From: an uncultured Arachnia sp.
GTDB taxonomy: Bacteria > Actinomycetota > Actinomycetes > Propionibacteriales > Propionibacteriaceae
Assembly: GCA_947499145.1 (NCBI GenBank)
Contig: CANMNB010000005.1
Coordinates: forward strand, 124,001-188,000
Direction: 5' to 3'
DNA length: 64,000 nt
Below the pieces are notes generated by a model, which was not told the DNA's origin, made no database searches, and was given only the letters and a program-made list of their open reading frames with translations. This document shows positions 30,914 through 41,925 of this stretch, piece after piece (within the stretch, counting starts at the first letter, position 1; the number at the start of each line of letters is the position of its first letter). A program made the position numbers and the translations under genes.

Positions 30914-32112
30914 GACATCGCCCCCGCAAGCTCGGCGGCGCGTGCGCGTCCCCACTCATCGGCGCGCAGCACCGAGTCCAGGGTGAGGCCCTCATCGGGG
31001 ACGTGACCGTCTGCCAGGTGTTCGGACACGCAACGCGAGATGGTGTCGACGATGTCGAGGAAGCCGATGCGGCCGTCGCAGAACGCGTCCACGCAGGCCT
31101 CGTTCGCGGCGTTGAAGACCGCCGGGGCCGTGCCACCGGCCCTGCCGCAGCGGCGGGCCAGCTCGACGGCGGGGAACGTGGCGTCGTCCAGGGGCTCGAA
31201 CGTCCAGCTGGCCGCCGTGGTCCAGTCGCAGGGTGACGCGGCATCACGCATGCGCTTCGGCCAGGTGAGGGCCAGTCCGATGGGCAGTCGCATGTCGGGG
31301 GGCGAGGCCTGGGCGATCGTCGAGCCGTCGTGGAACTCGACCATCGAGTGCACGATCGACTGCGGGTGCACGGTGACGACGATGTCGTCGTAGTCGACTC
31401 CGTACAGCAGTGCTGCCTCGATCAGTTCGAGCCCCTTGTTCACGAGCGTGGCGGAGTTGATCGTGATGACCCGGCCCATGTCCCACGTGGGGTGGGCCAT
31501 CGCCTGGTCGGCGGTCACGTCGCGGAGCTCATCCCGGGCCCGGCCCCGGAACGGGCCGCCGGAGGCGGTGAGCACCAGGCGTCGCACCTCGTCCGAGCGG
31601 CCCGCCCGCAGTGCCTGCGCGAAGGCGGAGTGCTCCGAATCGACGGCCACGATTTGCCCGGGCGCGGCAGCGTCGACCACCAGACGGCCCCCGATCACCA
31701 GGGACTCCTTGTTCGCCAGCGCCAGGGTGGTGCCGCGTCGCAGTGCGGCGAGGGTGGGTCGCAGTCCGGCCGCGCCGGTCACGGCGTTGACGACGACGTC
31801 GCACTCGGCGGCCGCCAACTCCGCGGCGGCGTCGGGCCCGAGCAGGAGACGGGGCAGGGCGTAGCCACCCTCGCTCCAGCCCCGGCGCTCGGCCTCGGCG
31901 TAGAGCGCCTTCTGGAGCGAGTTGGCCGCGGCAGCGCGGGCGAGCGCGACGACGTCCGGCTGGAACTCGATCACCTGCTGGGCCAGCAACTCCACGTTCG
32001 AGCCCGACGCGGCCAGTCCCACGACCCGGAACTCGTCCCGCCGCGAGGAGATCACGTCAAGGGTCTGGGTGCCGATGGAGCCGGTGCTGCCGAGCAGGAC
32101 GATGGTGCGCAC
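30910..32112 (-). CDS. dxr: 1-deoxy-D-xylulose 5-phosphate reductoisomerase
   Basis: Second enzyme of the MEP pathway, NADPH dependent. The 400 residues start with a GTG and go straight into the nucleotide-binding [17 protein letters not shown]. The substrate region [15 protein letters not shown] and TASGGPFRG are typical. TACACT ends 6 nt upstream of the GTG, so the transcript may be leaderless. First gene of dxr-rseP-ispG-GNAT. Confidence 0.97.
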   Translation of the reverse strand: MRTIVLLGSTGSIGTQTLDVISSRRDEFRVVGLAASGSNVELLAQQVIEFQPDVVALARAAAANSLQKALYAEAERRGWSEGGYALPRLLLGPDAAAELAAAECDVVVNAVTGAAGLRPTLAALRRGTTLALANKESLVIGGRLVVDAAAPGQIVAVDSEHSAFAQALRAGRSDEVRRLVLTASGGPFRGRARDELRDVTADQAMAHPTWDMGRVITINSATLVNKGLELIEAALLYGVDYDDIVVTVHPQSIVHSMVEFHDGSTIAQASPPDMRLPIGLALTWPKRMRDAASPCDWTTAASWTFEPLDDATFPAVELARRCGRAGGTAPAVFNAANEACVDAFCDGRIGFLDIVDTISRCVSEHLADGHVPDEGLTLDSVLRADEWGRARAAELAGAMS

Positions 32113-32118
32113 CGCCCC

Positions 32119-32124
32119 AGTGTA
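32119..32124 (-). promoter_or_regulatory. -10 box TACACT for leaderless dxr
   Basis: On the minus strand TACACT, then 6 nt, then the GTG of dxr. No clear -35. Confidence 0.45.
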
Positions 32125-32164
32125 TGTGCGGGTCGCCAGCCGGGCGCCGGAGGAGACGGGCACG

Positions 32165-32233
32165 CCTCGACCCGGCCGCCAGCGGCCCTACTCGGCGATC
32201 GGTCACCGAGTAGGGCCGCAGGCCCGTGTCGAG
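32165..32233. repeat. Long palindromic intergenic element (REP/MITE-like)
   Basis: Nested inverted repeat. The inner perfect 14-bp arms are GCGGCCCTACTCGG (32182-32195) and its complement (32206-32219), with a 10-nt loop. The outer arms CCTCGAC (32165-32171) and GTCGAGG (32227-32233) extend it to an imperfect stem of about 30 bp. It lies between two divergent genes, so a terminator role is unlikely. From memory, similar TCGACACGGGCC...CTACTC palindromes are scattered in intergenic DNA of related Actinobacteria. It is a single copy in this window. Confidence 0.65.
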
Positions 32234-32279
32234 GGGCCACTCGTGGACGCCGCGCCGGCGATGCGGGAGGATCATGGCC

Positions 32280-32984
32280 ATGCCCCTCGCCTCCGCTCCC
32301 CCGCCCGGCACGCCCGTCCCCTTCGCGATCACCCACTGGGCGGCGGCCCACCGTCGCCGGGTGGAGTCCCTCGTGTGGCGCAACGAACTCGGCGGCATCA
32401 CGGCACGCATCACGGGCGACGAGGACGTCCTCTACGCCAAGTGGAGCCCCTTCGACCTCGAACCGGAGGCCGAGCGCCTGTCGTGGCTCGCCAGCCGATT
32501 CGCGGCGCCCCTGATTGCCGACTACGAGGAACGAGACGACGGCTGGCTCGTGGTCACAAGTGCGCTGCCGGGCGAGTCGACTGTCTCCCCGCGCTGGATC
32601 GGCCATCCCGACGTCGCCGCCACCGCCATGGGTGAAGGTCTTGCGCGCCTCCACAGCCTCGATCCCGCCGACTGCCCCTTCGGCGCACCGGAGTGGGTGG
32701 GCGAGCATGCTGACCCGGCCGAGTTGGTCGTCGCCCACGGAGACCCGTGCGCCCCCAACACCATCGTCTCCGACGACGGCCGATTCGTCGGGATCGTGGA
32801 CGTCGGGGAGGTCGGGGTCACTGACCGCTGGGCCGACCTTGCGATCGCCTCGTGGTCCCTCGACTGGAACTTCGGCCCTGGCCATGATGGCCCGTTCTGG
32901 GCCGCTTATGGCGAAGCGCCGGACCCGGAGAGGATCCGGCGCCTCCGCGCGCTGTGGGAGGCGCCCTCCGACGCCCGGGGCTGA
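32280..32984 (+). CDS. APH(3')-like aminoglycoside/antibiotic phosphotransferase family protein
   Basis: The 234-residue protein has a protein-kinase-like fold. The catalytic loop reads HGDPCAPN (family HGDxxxxN) and the metal-binding segment reads GIVDVGEVGVTDRWADLA, closely patterned on the APH(3') family's GFIDCGRLGVADR block. It is shorter than resistance enzymes of about 260 residues. The ATG at 32280 is preferred over 32274 because GGGAGG lies 9 nt upstream rather than 3. It stands alone beside a palindromic repeat. It may be a housekeeping kinase rather than a resistance determinant. Confidence 0.8.
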   Translation: MPLASAPPPGTPVPFAITHWAAAHRRRVESLVWRNELGGITARITGDEDVLYAKWSPFDLEPEAERLSWLASRFAAPLIADYEERDDGWLVVTSALPGESTVSPRWIGHPDVAATAMGEGLARLHSLDPADCPFGAPEWVGEHADPAELVVAHGDPCAPNTIVSDDGRFVGIVDVGEVGVTDRWADLAIASWSLDWNFGPGHDGPFWAAYGEAPDPERIRRLRALWEAPSDARG

Positions 32985-32985
32985 C

Positions 32986-34428
<1,443 letters not shown>

Positions 34429-35574
34429 CTAGGGCTCGTCGGTGGCGGCCTCGGGCCGCGGTCGGTTGTTGGCCGCGAGCTGCCCGCAGGCACCATCGAT
34501 GTCGGATCCCCGGGTGTCCCGGAGCGTCACGGGCACGCCGCGCCGAGCCAAGGTGTCGACGAACGCCTTCTCGTCGGACTTCCGCGAAGCCGTCCACTTC
34601 GAGCCCGGGGTGGGGTTGAGCGGGATGAGGTTGACGTGCACCCAGCCCCAGTCCCCGCGCTTCTTCAGCACATCCGCGAGCAGGTTGGCCCGGGCGACGG
34701 AATCGTTGATGTCACGCATCATGGCGTACTCGATGGACACCCGACGCTTGGTGACGCGCGCGTACTCCCACGCGGCATCCACCACCTCGGCGACGTTCCA
34801 ACGGTTGTTCACGGGCACGAGTTCGTCGCGGAGCTCGTCGTCCGGGGCATGGAGCGACACCGCGAGTGTCAACGGCAGGTCCTCCTCCGTCAAGGAACGG
34901 ATTCGTGGGACCAGGCCCACCGTGGAGACGGTGATCCCGCGAGCGCTCATCCCGAACCCCTCCGGCGACGGGGTGGTGAGGGTCCGGATGGCGCCCATGA
35001 CGGCGTTGTAGTTGGCCAGTGGCTCCCCCATGCCCATGAAGACGATGTTGTTGAGCCGACCCGTGGCGCCCGGGACCTCACCCGAGGCGATCATCTGGTT
35101 GGCCGCGAGCGCCTGGATGGTGATCTCCGCCTGGCTGAGGTTGCGTTGCAGGCCGCCCTGGCCGGTGGCGCAGAACGGGCAGGCCATCCCGCAGCCCGCC
35201 TGGGAGGAGATGCAGAGCGTGGTTCGGCTGGGGTAGCGCATCAGGACGGACTCCAGCAGCGAGCCGTCATGCAGCCGCCACAGGGTCTTCACCGTGGTGC
35301 CGGCGTCCGTGGTCCGACGGGTGACCTGTTCGAGCAGGCTGGGGAACAGCTGTTCGGCGAGGTCGGACCGGATCGGGGCGGGGAGGTCCGACCAGGTCTG
35401 CGGCTCCGTGGAGAGGTGGTCGACCACATGGCGGGAGATCTGGTCCGCGCGGAAGCGCGGCAGGCCCAGCTTTCCCACCACGTCGCGTCGCTCGCCCGGA
35501 TCGAGGTCCAGCCAGTGGCGCGGCGGCTTGCCACGCCGCGGAGCCTCGAACACCAGCGGAAGGGATGTGGTCAT
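34429..35574 (-). CDS. rlmN: Dual-specificity 23S rRNA/tRNA (adenine-C2)-methyltransferase RlmN
   Basis: Radical-SAM enzyme methylating A2503 of 23S rRNA and A37 of some tRNAs. The cluster motif is C128-x3-C132-x2-C135 ([12 protein letters not shown]), and the protein is 381 residues, full length. It lies 1 nt after cdsA in a long leftward operon. Confidence 0.96.
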   Translation of the reverse strand: MTTSLPLVFEAPRRGKPPRHWLDLDPGERRDVVGKLGLPRFRADQISRHVVDHLSTEPQTWSDLPAPIRSDLAEQLFPSLLEQVTRRTTDAGTTVKTLWRLHDGSLLESVLMRYPSRTTLCISSQAGCGMACPFCATGQGGLQRNLSQAEITIQALAANQMIASGEVPGATGRLNNIVFMGMGEPLANYNAVMGAIRTLTTPSPEGFGMSARGITVSTVGLVPRIRSLTEEDLPLTLAVSLHAPDDELRDELVPVNNRWNVAEVVDAAWEYARVTKRRVSIEYAMMRDINDSVARANLLADVLKKRGDWGWVHVNLIPLNPTPGSKWTASRKSDEKAFVDTLARRGVPVTLRDTRGSDIDGACGQLAANNRPRPEAATDEP

Positions 35575-35575
35575 G

Positions 35576-36436
35576 TCAGCCTCCGAGACCCAGGTGCAGG
35601 ACGAGCCAGCCCACCGGAACCGCCACGAGCAGCGAGTCCAAGCGGTCCATCACACCTCCGTGGCCGGGCAGGAAGTTGGACATGTCCTTCAATCCGGCAT
35701 CGCGCTTGATGAGGGACTCCACCAGGTCACCGAGCACGCCGGCCAGGGCGACGGTGGCCCCGAACAGCAGTCCCAGCCACCACGGCATGGGCAGGAACCA
35801 CAGTGCGATGGCGAGGCCGACGAGCGCCGCGATCACCAGGGCTCCGGCGAGGCCCTCCCAGGTCTTACCCGGGCTGATGAGGGGTGCGAGCTTGTGCCGC
35901 CCGATGAGCGAGCCCACCGCATAGGCGCCCGTGTCCCCGGCGACGACGCACAGGATGAGGGCCAGGATGCGAAGGGTGCCGTCGGGCTCACCCATGAGCA
36001 GGGAGACGAACACGCCCATCAATGGGATGTACGCCACCAGGAAGGTGCTGGCGGCCGCGTCCCGCAGGAACCCTTCCGCTCCACCCCGCAGGCGGGCGGC
36101 CAGGCTGGCAATGACGGTGGCGCCCAGGCAGGCGACGATGAATGCTGTCGGTGACCCGAGACCCCACTGGGCCACCAACCAGCCGCCGACCACGCTGACG
36201 CCGGTTCCCACGACGATCGGCAGGAGCGCGGCGTGCATGCCCTTGCGGCTCAGCGCCCGGTGCACCTCGATGACGGCCAGCGAGAGCGCCACCGCGACCA
36301 GGAGCACGAAGAACCACGGCCAGACGAAGAGGCCCAGAGCCACTGCCGCCAGGAGACCGATGCCCACCCCGACGGCGGCAGGCAGGTTCCTGCCGGCCTT
36401 CGGGGTTGCGGGCTCGCTCGCGGTGGTGGTGGGCAT
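35576..36436 (-). CDS. cdsA: Phosphatidate cytidylyltransferase CdsA
   Basis: Makes CDP-diacylglycerol for phospholipid synthesis at the membrane. The 286 residues contain about eight membrane segments and the C-terminal signature [20 protein letters not shown] followed by DRLDSL. Its ATG shares one base with the frr stop (TGATG), so translation is coupled. frr-cdsA-rlmN is conserved in Actinobacteria. Confidence 0.96.
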   Translation of the reverse strand: MPTTTASEPATPKAGRNLPAAVGVGIGLLAAVALGLFVWPWFFVLLVAVALSLAVIEVHRALSRKGMHAALLPIVVGTGVSVVGGWLVAQWGLGSPTAFIVACLGATVIASLAARLRGGAEGFLRDAAASTFLVAYIPLMGVFVSLLMGEPDGTLRILALILCVVAGDTGAYAVGSLIGRHKLAPLISPGKTWEGLAGALVIAALVGLAIALWFLPMPWWLGLLFGATVALAGVLGDLVESLIKRDAGLKDMSNFLPGHGGVMDRLDSLLVAVPVGWLVLHLGLGG

Positions 36437-36993
36437 CAGATCTCGCTGAGCTCGGCTTCCTTGGCCTTGAGCACCTCGTCGACGCTGTCGACGAACTTCT
36501 TGGTGGAGGCGTCCATGGCCTTCTCGGCGCGGGACAGCTCGTCCTCGCCGATCTCGCCCTCCTTCTGGAGCTTCTTGAGCTGGTCCATCGCGTGGCGCCG
36601 GACGTTGCGAACGGCCACACGCGCCTCCTCGGCCTTGTGGCGGGCGAGCTTGACGTACTCCTTGCGACGCTCCTCCGTGAGCTCCGGCATCACGATGCGA
36701 ATGGAGTTGCCGTCATTGCTGGGGTTCACCCCGAGGTCCGAGTCGCGGATGGCCTTCTCGATGCCGGCGATCGCGCTGCGGTCGAACGGGGTGATCAGGA
36801 GGGACCGCGGGTCCGTGGAGGTGAAGGTGGCGAGCTGCTGGAGCGGCGTCGGGGCGCCGTAGTAGTCCGCCTGGATCTTCGAGAACATGGCGGGATGCGC
36901 GCGTCCGGTGCGGATGGTGGCCAGGTCCTCCCTGACGTGGTCCACCGTCTGCTGCATCTTGTTCTGGGCGTCCTTCTGGATGTCGGCGATCAT
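36436..36993 (-). CDS. frr: Ribosome recycling factor
   Basis: The 185-residue helical factor splits post-termination ribosomes with EF-G. The conserved [13 protein letters not shown] and APTPLQQLA segments are present. It overlaps pyrH by ATGA and cdsA by one base. Confidence 0.97.
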   Translation of the reverse strand: MIADIQKDAQNKMQQTVDHVREDLATIRTGRAHPAMFSKIQADYYGAPTPLQQLATFTSTDPRSLLITPFDRSAIAGIEKAIRDSDLGVNPSNDGNSIRIVMPELTEERRKEYVKLARHKAEEARVAVRNVRRHAMDQLKKLQKEGEIGEDELSRAEKAMDASTKKFVDSVDEVLKAKEAELSEI

Positions 36994-37736
36994 GCGGTCT
37001 CGCCCTCCTTCCTGGTTGGTTCTTCGCGGGTCACGAGCGTCCCGATCTCCTCCCCGCGCACGACGCGGGCGATGTTGCCGGGAACGGAGAGGTTGAAGAA
37101 GACGATGTTGAGGTTGTTGTCGCGGGCGAGCGCGATGGCCGTCGCATCAGCGACCTTCAGGTCCTCGGAGAGGAACTGGTCGTAGGTGAGGTGGTCGAAC
37201 TTGCTGGCGTCGGCATGGACACCGGGATCCTTGTCGTAGACGCCGTCGACGCCCTGCTTGCCCATGAGGAGGACCTCGGCACCGATCTCGAGGGCACGCT
37301 GCGCCGCGACGGTGTCCGTGGAGAAGTACGGCATGCCCGAACCCGCGCCGAAGATGACCAGCCGACCCTTTTCCAGGTGTCGCTCCGCGCGGCGTGGGAT
37401 GTAGGGTTCGGCGACCTGTCCCATGGTGATGGCGGACTGGACGCGGGTGTTGATGCCCGCTTTTTCGCAGAAGTCCTGGAGGGCCAGGCAGTTCATGACC
37501 GTGCCCAGCATGCCCATGTAATCGGCGCGGTCCCGAGCGATGCCACTGCGGCTGAGCTCCGCACCGCGGAAGTAGTTCCCGCCTCCCACGACGACGGCGA
37601 CCTGCGTGCCCGCCCGGACCACCTCGGCGATCTCTTGGGCGATACCCGCCACCACTTGGGGGTCGACACCGAGCTTGCCCCCGCCGAAGACTTCTCCGGA
37701 GAGCTTCAGCAGGACGCGTTGGTAGGGCTTGGTCAT
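36990..37736 (-). CDS. pyrH: Uridylate kinase (UMP kinase)
   Basis: Converts UMP to UDP. The 248-residue protein of the amino-acid-kinase fold begins at [15 protein letters not shown], with [13 protein letters not shown] and a [11 protein letters not shown] segment. The ATG at 37736 was chosen because the upstream extension runs through a hairpin and has no family similarity. It follows tsf across a 130-nt gap that holds the hairpin at 37807-37853. Confidence 0.97.
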   Translation of the reverse strand: MTKPYQRVLLKLSGEVFGGGKLGVDPQVVAGIAQEIAEVVRAGTQVAVVVGGGNYFRGAELSRSGIARDRADYMGMLGTVMNCLALQDFCEKAGINTRVQSAITMGQVAEPYIPRRAERHLEKGRLVIFGAGSGMPYFSTDTVAAQRALEIGAEVLLMGKQGVDGVYDKDPGVHADASKFDHLTYDQFLSEDLKVADATAIALARDNNLNIVFFNLSVPGNIARVVRGEEIGTLVTREEPTRKEGETA

Positions 37737-37806
37737 CGGTTCACCTTCCGAGGGCGTGCAGGGCGTTCGCAGGGCCAGCCTATCGGGTGTGGCAGGGGCG
37801 CAGACG

Positions 37807-37853
37807 CATGTGGCGCACGCCGCGACCGGGAGGGCCGCAACGTGCGCCACATG
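37807..37853 (-). terminator. 13-bp perfect hairpin between tsf and pyrH
   Basis: CATGTGGCGCACG (37807-37819) pairs perfectly with CGTGCGCCACATG (37841-37853) across a 21-nt loop. It lies 13 nt past the tsf stop. It could end or attenuate the rpsB-tsf transcript before pyrH. It lacks a U-tract, and may instead be an intergenic repeat element. Confidence 0.65.
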
Positions 37854-37866
37854 GGTTGTCAGGCTG

Positions 37867-38679
37867 TCAGGCCCCGACCGCGAAGCGGACGAAACGGGTC
37901 ACCTCGACACCGGCGGCCTTGAGGAGGTCGCCCACGTTCTTCTTGTCCTCCCAGACAGCGGGCTGGTCGAGAAGTGCGACGTCCTTGAAGAAGGAGCCGA
38001 CACGGCCGTCGACGATGCGGGAAATGGCCTGCTCGGGCTTGCCCTCCTCGCGCGCCGTTGCCTCGGCGATGCGGCGCTCGTTCTCGACGATGTCGGCCGG
38101 GACCTGGTCACGGCTGACGTAAGCGGGGCTCATCGAGGCGATCTGCATGGCGATCTGGTGCGCGATCGTCCCGTCCCCACCGGTGTACTCGATGAGGACG
38201 CCGACCTGCGGGGGCAGATCAGCCGCGCGGCGGTGCAGGTAGGTGTGGGTCTGCCCGTCGAAGTACGCGGCGTTGGTGACCGCGAGGTTCTCGCCGATCT
38301 TGGCGCCGAGCTCCTTGACTGCGTCCTCGACGCTCTGGCCGGAGGCCAGGGTGGCGGCGTTGGCGGCTGCCACGTCGACGGCCTCCGCCTTCACGACTGC
38401 CTCGACGATCTGCTCGCCGAGACCGACGAACTCGGCGTTCTTGGCGACGAAGTCGGTCTCGGCGGCGAACTGCACGAGCGCGCCGTCGCGGCCCAGAACG
38501 ATGCCGTTCGTGGCCTCACGGTCGGCACGCTTGGCGGCCTTGGCGAGCCCGGAGATGCGCAGCAGCTCCACGGCCTTGTCGAAATCGCCCTCGGCCTCGG
38601 TGAGTGCCTTCTTGGCGTCCATCATGCCCGCGCCGGTGGCGTCGCGGAGCTTCTTCACGTCTGCGGCGGTAATGGCCAT
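37867..38679 (-). CDS. tsf: Elongation factor Ts
   Basis: GDP/GTP exchange factor for EF-Tu, 270 residues. The N-terminal UBA-like part has [19 protein letters not shown], and the core dimer region has [13 protein letters not shown]. It follows rpsB by 24 nt; rpsB-tsf is a nearly universal pair. Confidence 0.97.
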   Translation of the reverse strand: MAITAADVKKLRDATGAGMMDAKKALTEAEGDFDKAVELLRISGLAKAAKRADREATNGIVLGRDGALVQFAAETDFVAKNAEFVGLGEQIVEAVVKAEAVDVAAANAATLASGQSVEDAVKELGAKIGENLAVTNAAYFDGQTHTYLHRRAADLPPQVGVLIEYTGGDGTIAHQIAMQIASMSPAYVSRDQVPADIVENERRIAEATAREEGKPEQAISRIVDGRVGSFFKDVALLDQPAVWEDKKNVGDLLKAAGVEVTRFVRFAVGA

Positions 38680-38703
38680 CAGTGTCGTTTCCCGTCTGGT
38701 CGG

Positions 38704-39687
38704 TCAGTTGGATTCGGTGGTGTCCGCAGCCTCAGCGGTCTGCTCCTCGGTGCCAGCGGCTTCCGCGGTGTCGGTGTCGCCAGCTTCTGGCGCCTCCTGC
38801 TCGGCTGCCGGGGCGGCCTCCTCCGGCACGTCCGTGGCGGGAGCCTGGTCGGCGGGAGCCTCGGCGGTGGCGGGAGCCTCTGCGGTAGCGGGAGCCTCTG
38901 CGGTGGCAGCCGCCTCGTCGGCCTGGCCCTGTGCCAGCAGCTCGCGCTCCCAGTCGGGCATCGGCTCGGCCGCGGGCTCGTCGGAGCCACGACCGCTGGA
39001 GCGCTCGATGAGGCCCTCGGCCACGGCGTCGGCGATCACGCGGGTGAGCAGGGCGACGGAGCGGATGGCGTCGTCGTTGCCGGGCACTGCGTAGTCGACC
39101 TCGTCGGGGTCGCAGTTGGTGTCCAGGATGCCGACGATCGGGATGTGCAGCTTGCGTGCCTCGTCGACCGCGAGGTGCTCCTTCTTGGTGTCCACGATCC
39201 ACACGGCCTGCGGCGTGCGGGGCATGTCGCGGATACCGCCCAGGGTCTTCTCCAGCTTGATCTTCTCGCGCTCGAGCTGCAGCAGTTCCTTCTTGGTGCG
39301 TCCACTGCCGGCGACGTCGGCGAAGTCGATGGCCTCCAGCTCCTTGAGGCGCTGGATGCGCTTGGTCACCGTGTGGAAGTTGGTCAGCATGCCGCCCAGC
39401 CAGCGCTGGTTGACATAGGGCATCCCCACCCGAGTGGCCTGCTCGGCGATGGCCTCCTGGGCCTGCTTCTTGGTGCCGACGAACAGCACCTGACCGCCGC
39501 GGGCCACGGTCGACTTGACGAAGTGGTAGGCCTTGTCGATGTAGCTCAGGGAGAGCTGCAGGTCGATGATGTAGATGCCATTGCGCTCGGTGAAGATGAA
39601 TCGCTTCATCTTGGGGTTCCAGCGACGGGTCTGGTGCCCGAAGTGGACGCCTGCCTCGAGGAGCTGGCGAGTGGTCACTACGGCCAT
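38704..39687 (-). CDS. rpsB: 30S ribosomal protein S2 with long acidic Ala/Glu tail
   Basis: The 327 residues exceed the roughly 230-270 of minimal S2. The core begins [20 protein letters not shown] and includes [12 protein letters not shown]. The C-terminal 70 or so residues are Ala/Glu/Thr/Pro-rich and contain three exact copies of the TAEAPA unit. Such tails occur in Actinobacteria and are probably disordered. The ATG at 39687 was chosen on family grounds over an upstream reading from 39741. Confidence 0.96.
   Translation of the reverse strand: MAVVTTRQLLEAGVHFGHQTRRWNPKMKRFIFTERNGIYIIDLQLSLSYIDKAYHFVKSTVARGGQVLFVGTKKQAQEAIAEQATRVGMPYVNQRWLGGMLTNFHTVTKRIQRLKELEAIDFADVAGSGRTKKELLQLEREKIKLEKTLGGIRDMPRTPQAVWIVDTKKEHLAVDEARKLHIPIVGILDTNCDPDEVDYAVPGNDDAIRSVALLTRVIADAVAEGLIERSSGRGSDEPAAEPMPDWERELLAQGQADEAAATAEAPATAEAPATAEAPADQAPATDVPEEAAPAAEQEAPEAGDTDTAEAAGTEEQTAEAADTTESN
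38852..38905. repeat. Three tandem 18-bp repeats inside rpsB
   Basis: Units of GCGGGAGCCTCKGCGGTR, 18 bp each and nearly identical, encode the TAEAPA repeats in the S2 tail. The frame is kept because 18 is a multiple of three, so unit number could vary between strains. Confidence 0.85.
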
Positions 39688-39986
39688 GGCCGTGTCCTTT
39701 CGTGGCGGGTGGTCCGCCGGTTGGTGGGGCCTTGGCCCCACGGTGGTTGTCCAACGACCCGCGCGTGCGCAGGTCCTGCCTGATGCACCCGGCCCCGGCC
39801 CCCGCTGCGCGGGACCACACCAAGGCCGGCGGGCGTGGCCCGCTCACGGTGCATGCGAAGTCAACCGGTGCGTCACCGATTGCATCGGCCATCCTAGACG
39901 ACACCGACGCCGAACACGTAACCGCAGTTGTCCACAGGCGACATGTGACTCGGTGGGCGCGACGACTCCACACACACAGTGATGGC
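39688..39986. other. 299-nt divergent gap between rpsB and the LytM gene
   Basis: No gene is seen. It must hold the rpsB promoter and leader; TAGGAT on the minus strand near 39893-39898 is a possible -10. Any S2 autoregulatory leader structure cannot be assigned by eye. Confidence 0.5.
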
Positions 39987-40907
39987 ATGGACACCCATCG
40001 CGTACTGCTGCTCGCCCTGCTGCTCGTGGTCATCGGGGTCCCGCCCTGGCACGCCCCCGCAGCACACGCCAACCCACCTGGACCGCTGCAGCCTCCCGTC
40101 CCCGGGGTCGTCGTGTCAGGTTTCGAACAGCCGTCCCACCGGTATGGCGCAGGACACCGGGGCGTTGACCTGGCCTCGAGTGTGGGGGAACCGGTGCTGG
40201 CGGCCGCCGACGGCGTGGTCTCGTTCTCCGGCCAGGTCGCGGGACGATGGTCGGTCTCGGTCCTGCACAGCGGGGGTCTGCGCACCACGTACACCCCGGT
40301 GCGCGGCAGGCACCCGGTGGGGACGGCGGTCCGGCCCGGGGACGTACTCGGTCACCTGGCTCCCGGCTCACACTGCGCCAGCGCCTGCCTGCACTGGGGG
40401 CTCACCGACGGGGACGACTACTTCGACCCGCTCCCCCAGCTCCGGCACCGCAGAGTGGCACTGGTCCCGCTCGGCAGCTCACCCGTCCCCGTGCCAACGC
40501 TGCAGTGGTCCGACTCCACTGCGGCCACGCACCCCGTCCAGGGTCGCGTGACGTCCCGATTCGGCATGCGCCGCCACCCCCTGACCGGAGTGTTGAAACT
40601 GCATGACGGTCTGGACATCGCCGCCGCCTGCGGCGCCCCGGTCGGCAGCCTGTGGCCGGGGATCGTCACGCGTTCCGATTTCCACGCGGCGTATGGCCAT
40701 CGCGTCGAGGTCAGCCACTCGGACGGTCGCCGGTCGGTCTACGCCCATCTGCGTCGCCCCGGCGCCCGTCACGGAAGTGTGGTGGCGGCCGGGGAGAAGG
40801 TGGGTGAGGTCGGCAGCACCGGGCTGTCGACCGGGTGCCATCTTCATCTCATGATCCGCCGGCGCGGCGAATTGCTCGATCCGGCCAGTGTGCTCGCTGA
40901 TGGCTGA
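39987..40907 (+). CDS. Secreted protein with tandem LytM/M23 peptidase domains
   Basis: 306 residues with a signal peptide (hydrophobic 6-20, likely cut after the Ala-rich HAPAAHA). Two M23-like domains follow. Domain 1 (about 45-150) has H57 and D61 but C134-L-H136 where HxH is expected. Domain 2 (about 187-303) is complete, with H206, D210, H285 and H287. It probably cleaves or binds peptidoglycan cross-bridges outside the cell. M23 genes beside rpsB are common in Actinobacteria; the doubled domain is less usual. The ATG was chosen because it gives a clean signal peptide. Confidence 0.85.
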   Translation: MDTHRVLLLALLLVVIGVPPWHAPAAHANPPGPLQPPVPGVVVSGFEQPSHRYGAGHRGVDLASSVGEPVLAAADGVVSFSGQVAGRWSVSVLHSGGLRTTYTPVRGRHPVGTAVRPGDVLGHLAPGSHCASACLHWGLTDGDDYFDPLPQLRHRRVALVPLGSSPVPVPTLQWSDSTAATHPVQGRVTSRFGMRRHPLTGVLKLHDGLDIAAACGAPVGSLWPGIVTRSDFHAAYGHRVEVSHSDGRRSVYAHLRRPGARHGSVVAAGEKVGEVGSTGLSTGCHLHLMIRRRGELLDPASVLADG

Positions 40908-40912
40908 TGCCG

Positions 40913-41809
40913 CTAGGCGCGTGGATGAGCGCGCTGGTAGGCGCTGCGGAGCCGGTCGTTGGACACGTGGGTGTAGACCTGCGTGGTCGCCACCGAGGCG
41001 TGCCCGAGCATTTCCTGGACCGACCTGAGGTCGGCGCCGCCCTCGAGGAGGTGCGTCGCCATCGCGTGGCGCAGGGCGTGGGGGCCCACCTCCTCGCCGC
41101 CGGCCCTCGTCGCCGCGTGCACCACCCGTCGGGCCACGCGCGGGTCCAGGACGCCGCCCCGGGCCCCGACGAACACCCTGTCCCCTGCGGCGGCCCGAGC
41201 CAGCTCGTCGCGGTGTCCCAGCCAGGCCTCGAGTGCGCGCAGGGCGGGGAGCCCGACGGGCACGGTGCGCTCCTTGTCCCCCTTGCCCCTGACCCGCACG
41301 ACGCCGCGGGTCAGGTCCACCTGCGACAACCTCAGTTGACAGAGTTCCGAGATCCTCAGCCCGCTGGAGTACAGCAGTTCGAGCAGGGCGTGGTCCCGGC
41401 GTGCCACTGCATCGTCCTGGTCCCCGACGCGCGCTTCGGCCGCCGCCAACGTTTCGTTGACTGCCTCGGCCCCCGGGACCGTCGGCAGGTGGCGGTGCCG
41501 CCGGGGCGCGCGGAGGCGGACCGCCGGGTCGTCCTGCACCAGGCCCTCCCTCACCGCCCAGCGGAAGAAGCCCCGAACGCTCGCCACCCGACGTTGCAGG
41601 GTGGCTGCCGAACCACAGTCGGCTTCCGCTGCCAGCCAGGCGCGGAGCACCGGCAACGTCACACGCGAGACGGGCCTGGCCACGTGGCGGGCGAGGCTCC
41701 TGAGGTCCGCGGCGTAGGCCCGCACGGTGTGGGGGGACAGCCCCTGCTCCAGCTCGATGAGTCGGCCGTAGTCCTCGATCAGCGCCTCCCAGCCGGCATC
41801 CACGGACAT
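40913..41809 (-). CDS. xerC: Tyrosine recombinase XerC
   Basis: Resolves chromosome dimers at dif with XerD and FtsK. The 298 residues have an N-terminal SAM-like DNA-binding domain and the catalytic set R152, K176, H244, R247, H270 and Y279. The start at 41809 is preferred over upstream options on family length. There is no attachment site or phage gene nearby, so this is a housekeeping recombinase. It is convergent with the LytM gene across 5 nt. Confidence 0.93.
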   Translation of the reverse strand: MSVDAGWEALIEDYGRLIELEQGLSPHTVRAYAADLRSLARHVARPVSRVTLPVLRAWLAAEADCGSAATLQRRVASVRGFFRWAVREGLVQDDPAVRLRAPRRHRHLPTVPGAEAVNETLAAAEARVGDQDDAVARRDHALLELLYSSGLRISELCQLRLSQVDLTRGVVRVRGKGDKERTVPVGLPALRALEAWLGHRDELARAAAGDRVFVGARGGVLDPRVARRVVHAATRAGGEEVGPHALRHAMATHLLEGGADLRSVQEMLGHASVATTQVYTHVSNDRLRSAYQRAHPRA

Positions 41810-41925
41810 GTCCGCCAGTCTGCCCCACTGCGCCTGCGGAACGACGCCGCCACACGGGTTTGGGGGGTCCACATCCCCGCACGGCATACTGGAGTCGCCC
41901 CTGCGGCACCCGACGAAGGAGAACC

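Noticed and set aside
28361-31006. 881-codon open frame antisense to ispG and rseP
   Set aside because: Shadow of conserved genes on the minus strand; no start signal and biased composition.
40913-41809. XerC as a phage or island integrase
   Set aside because: It matches housekeeping XerC in length and motifs; no attachment repeats, tRNA gene or phage genes are near.
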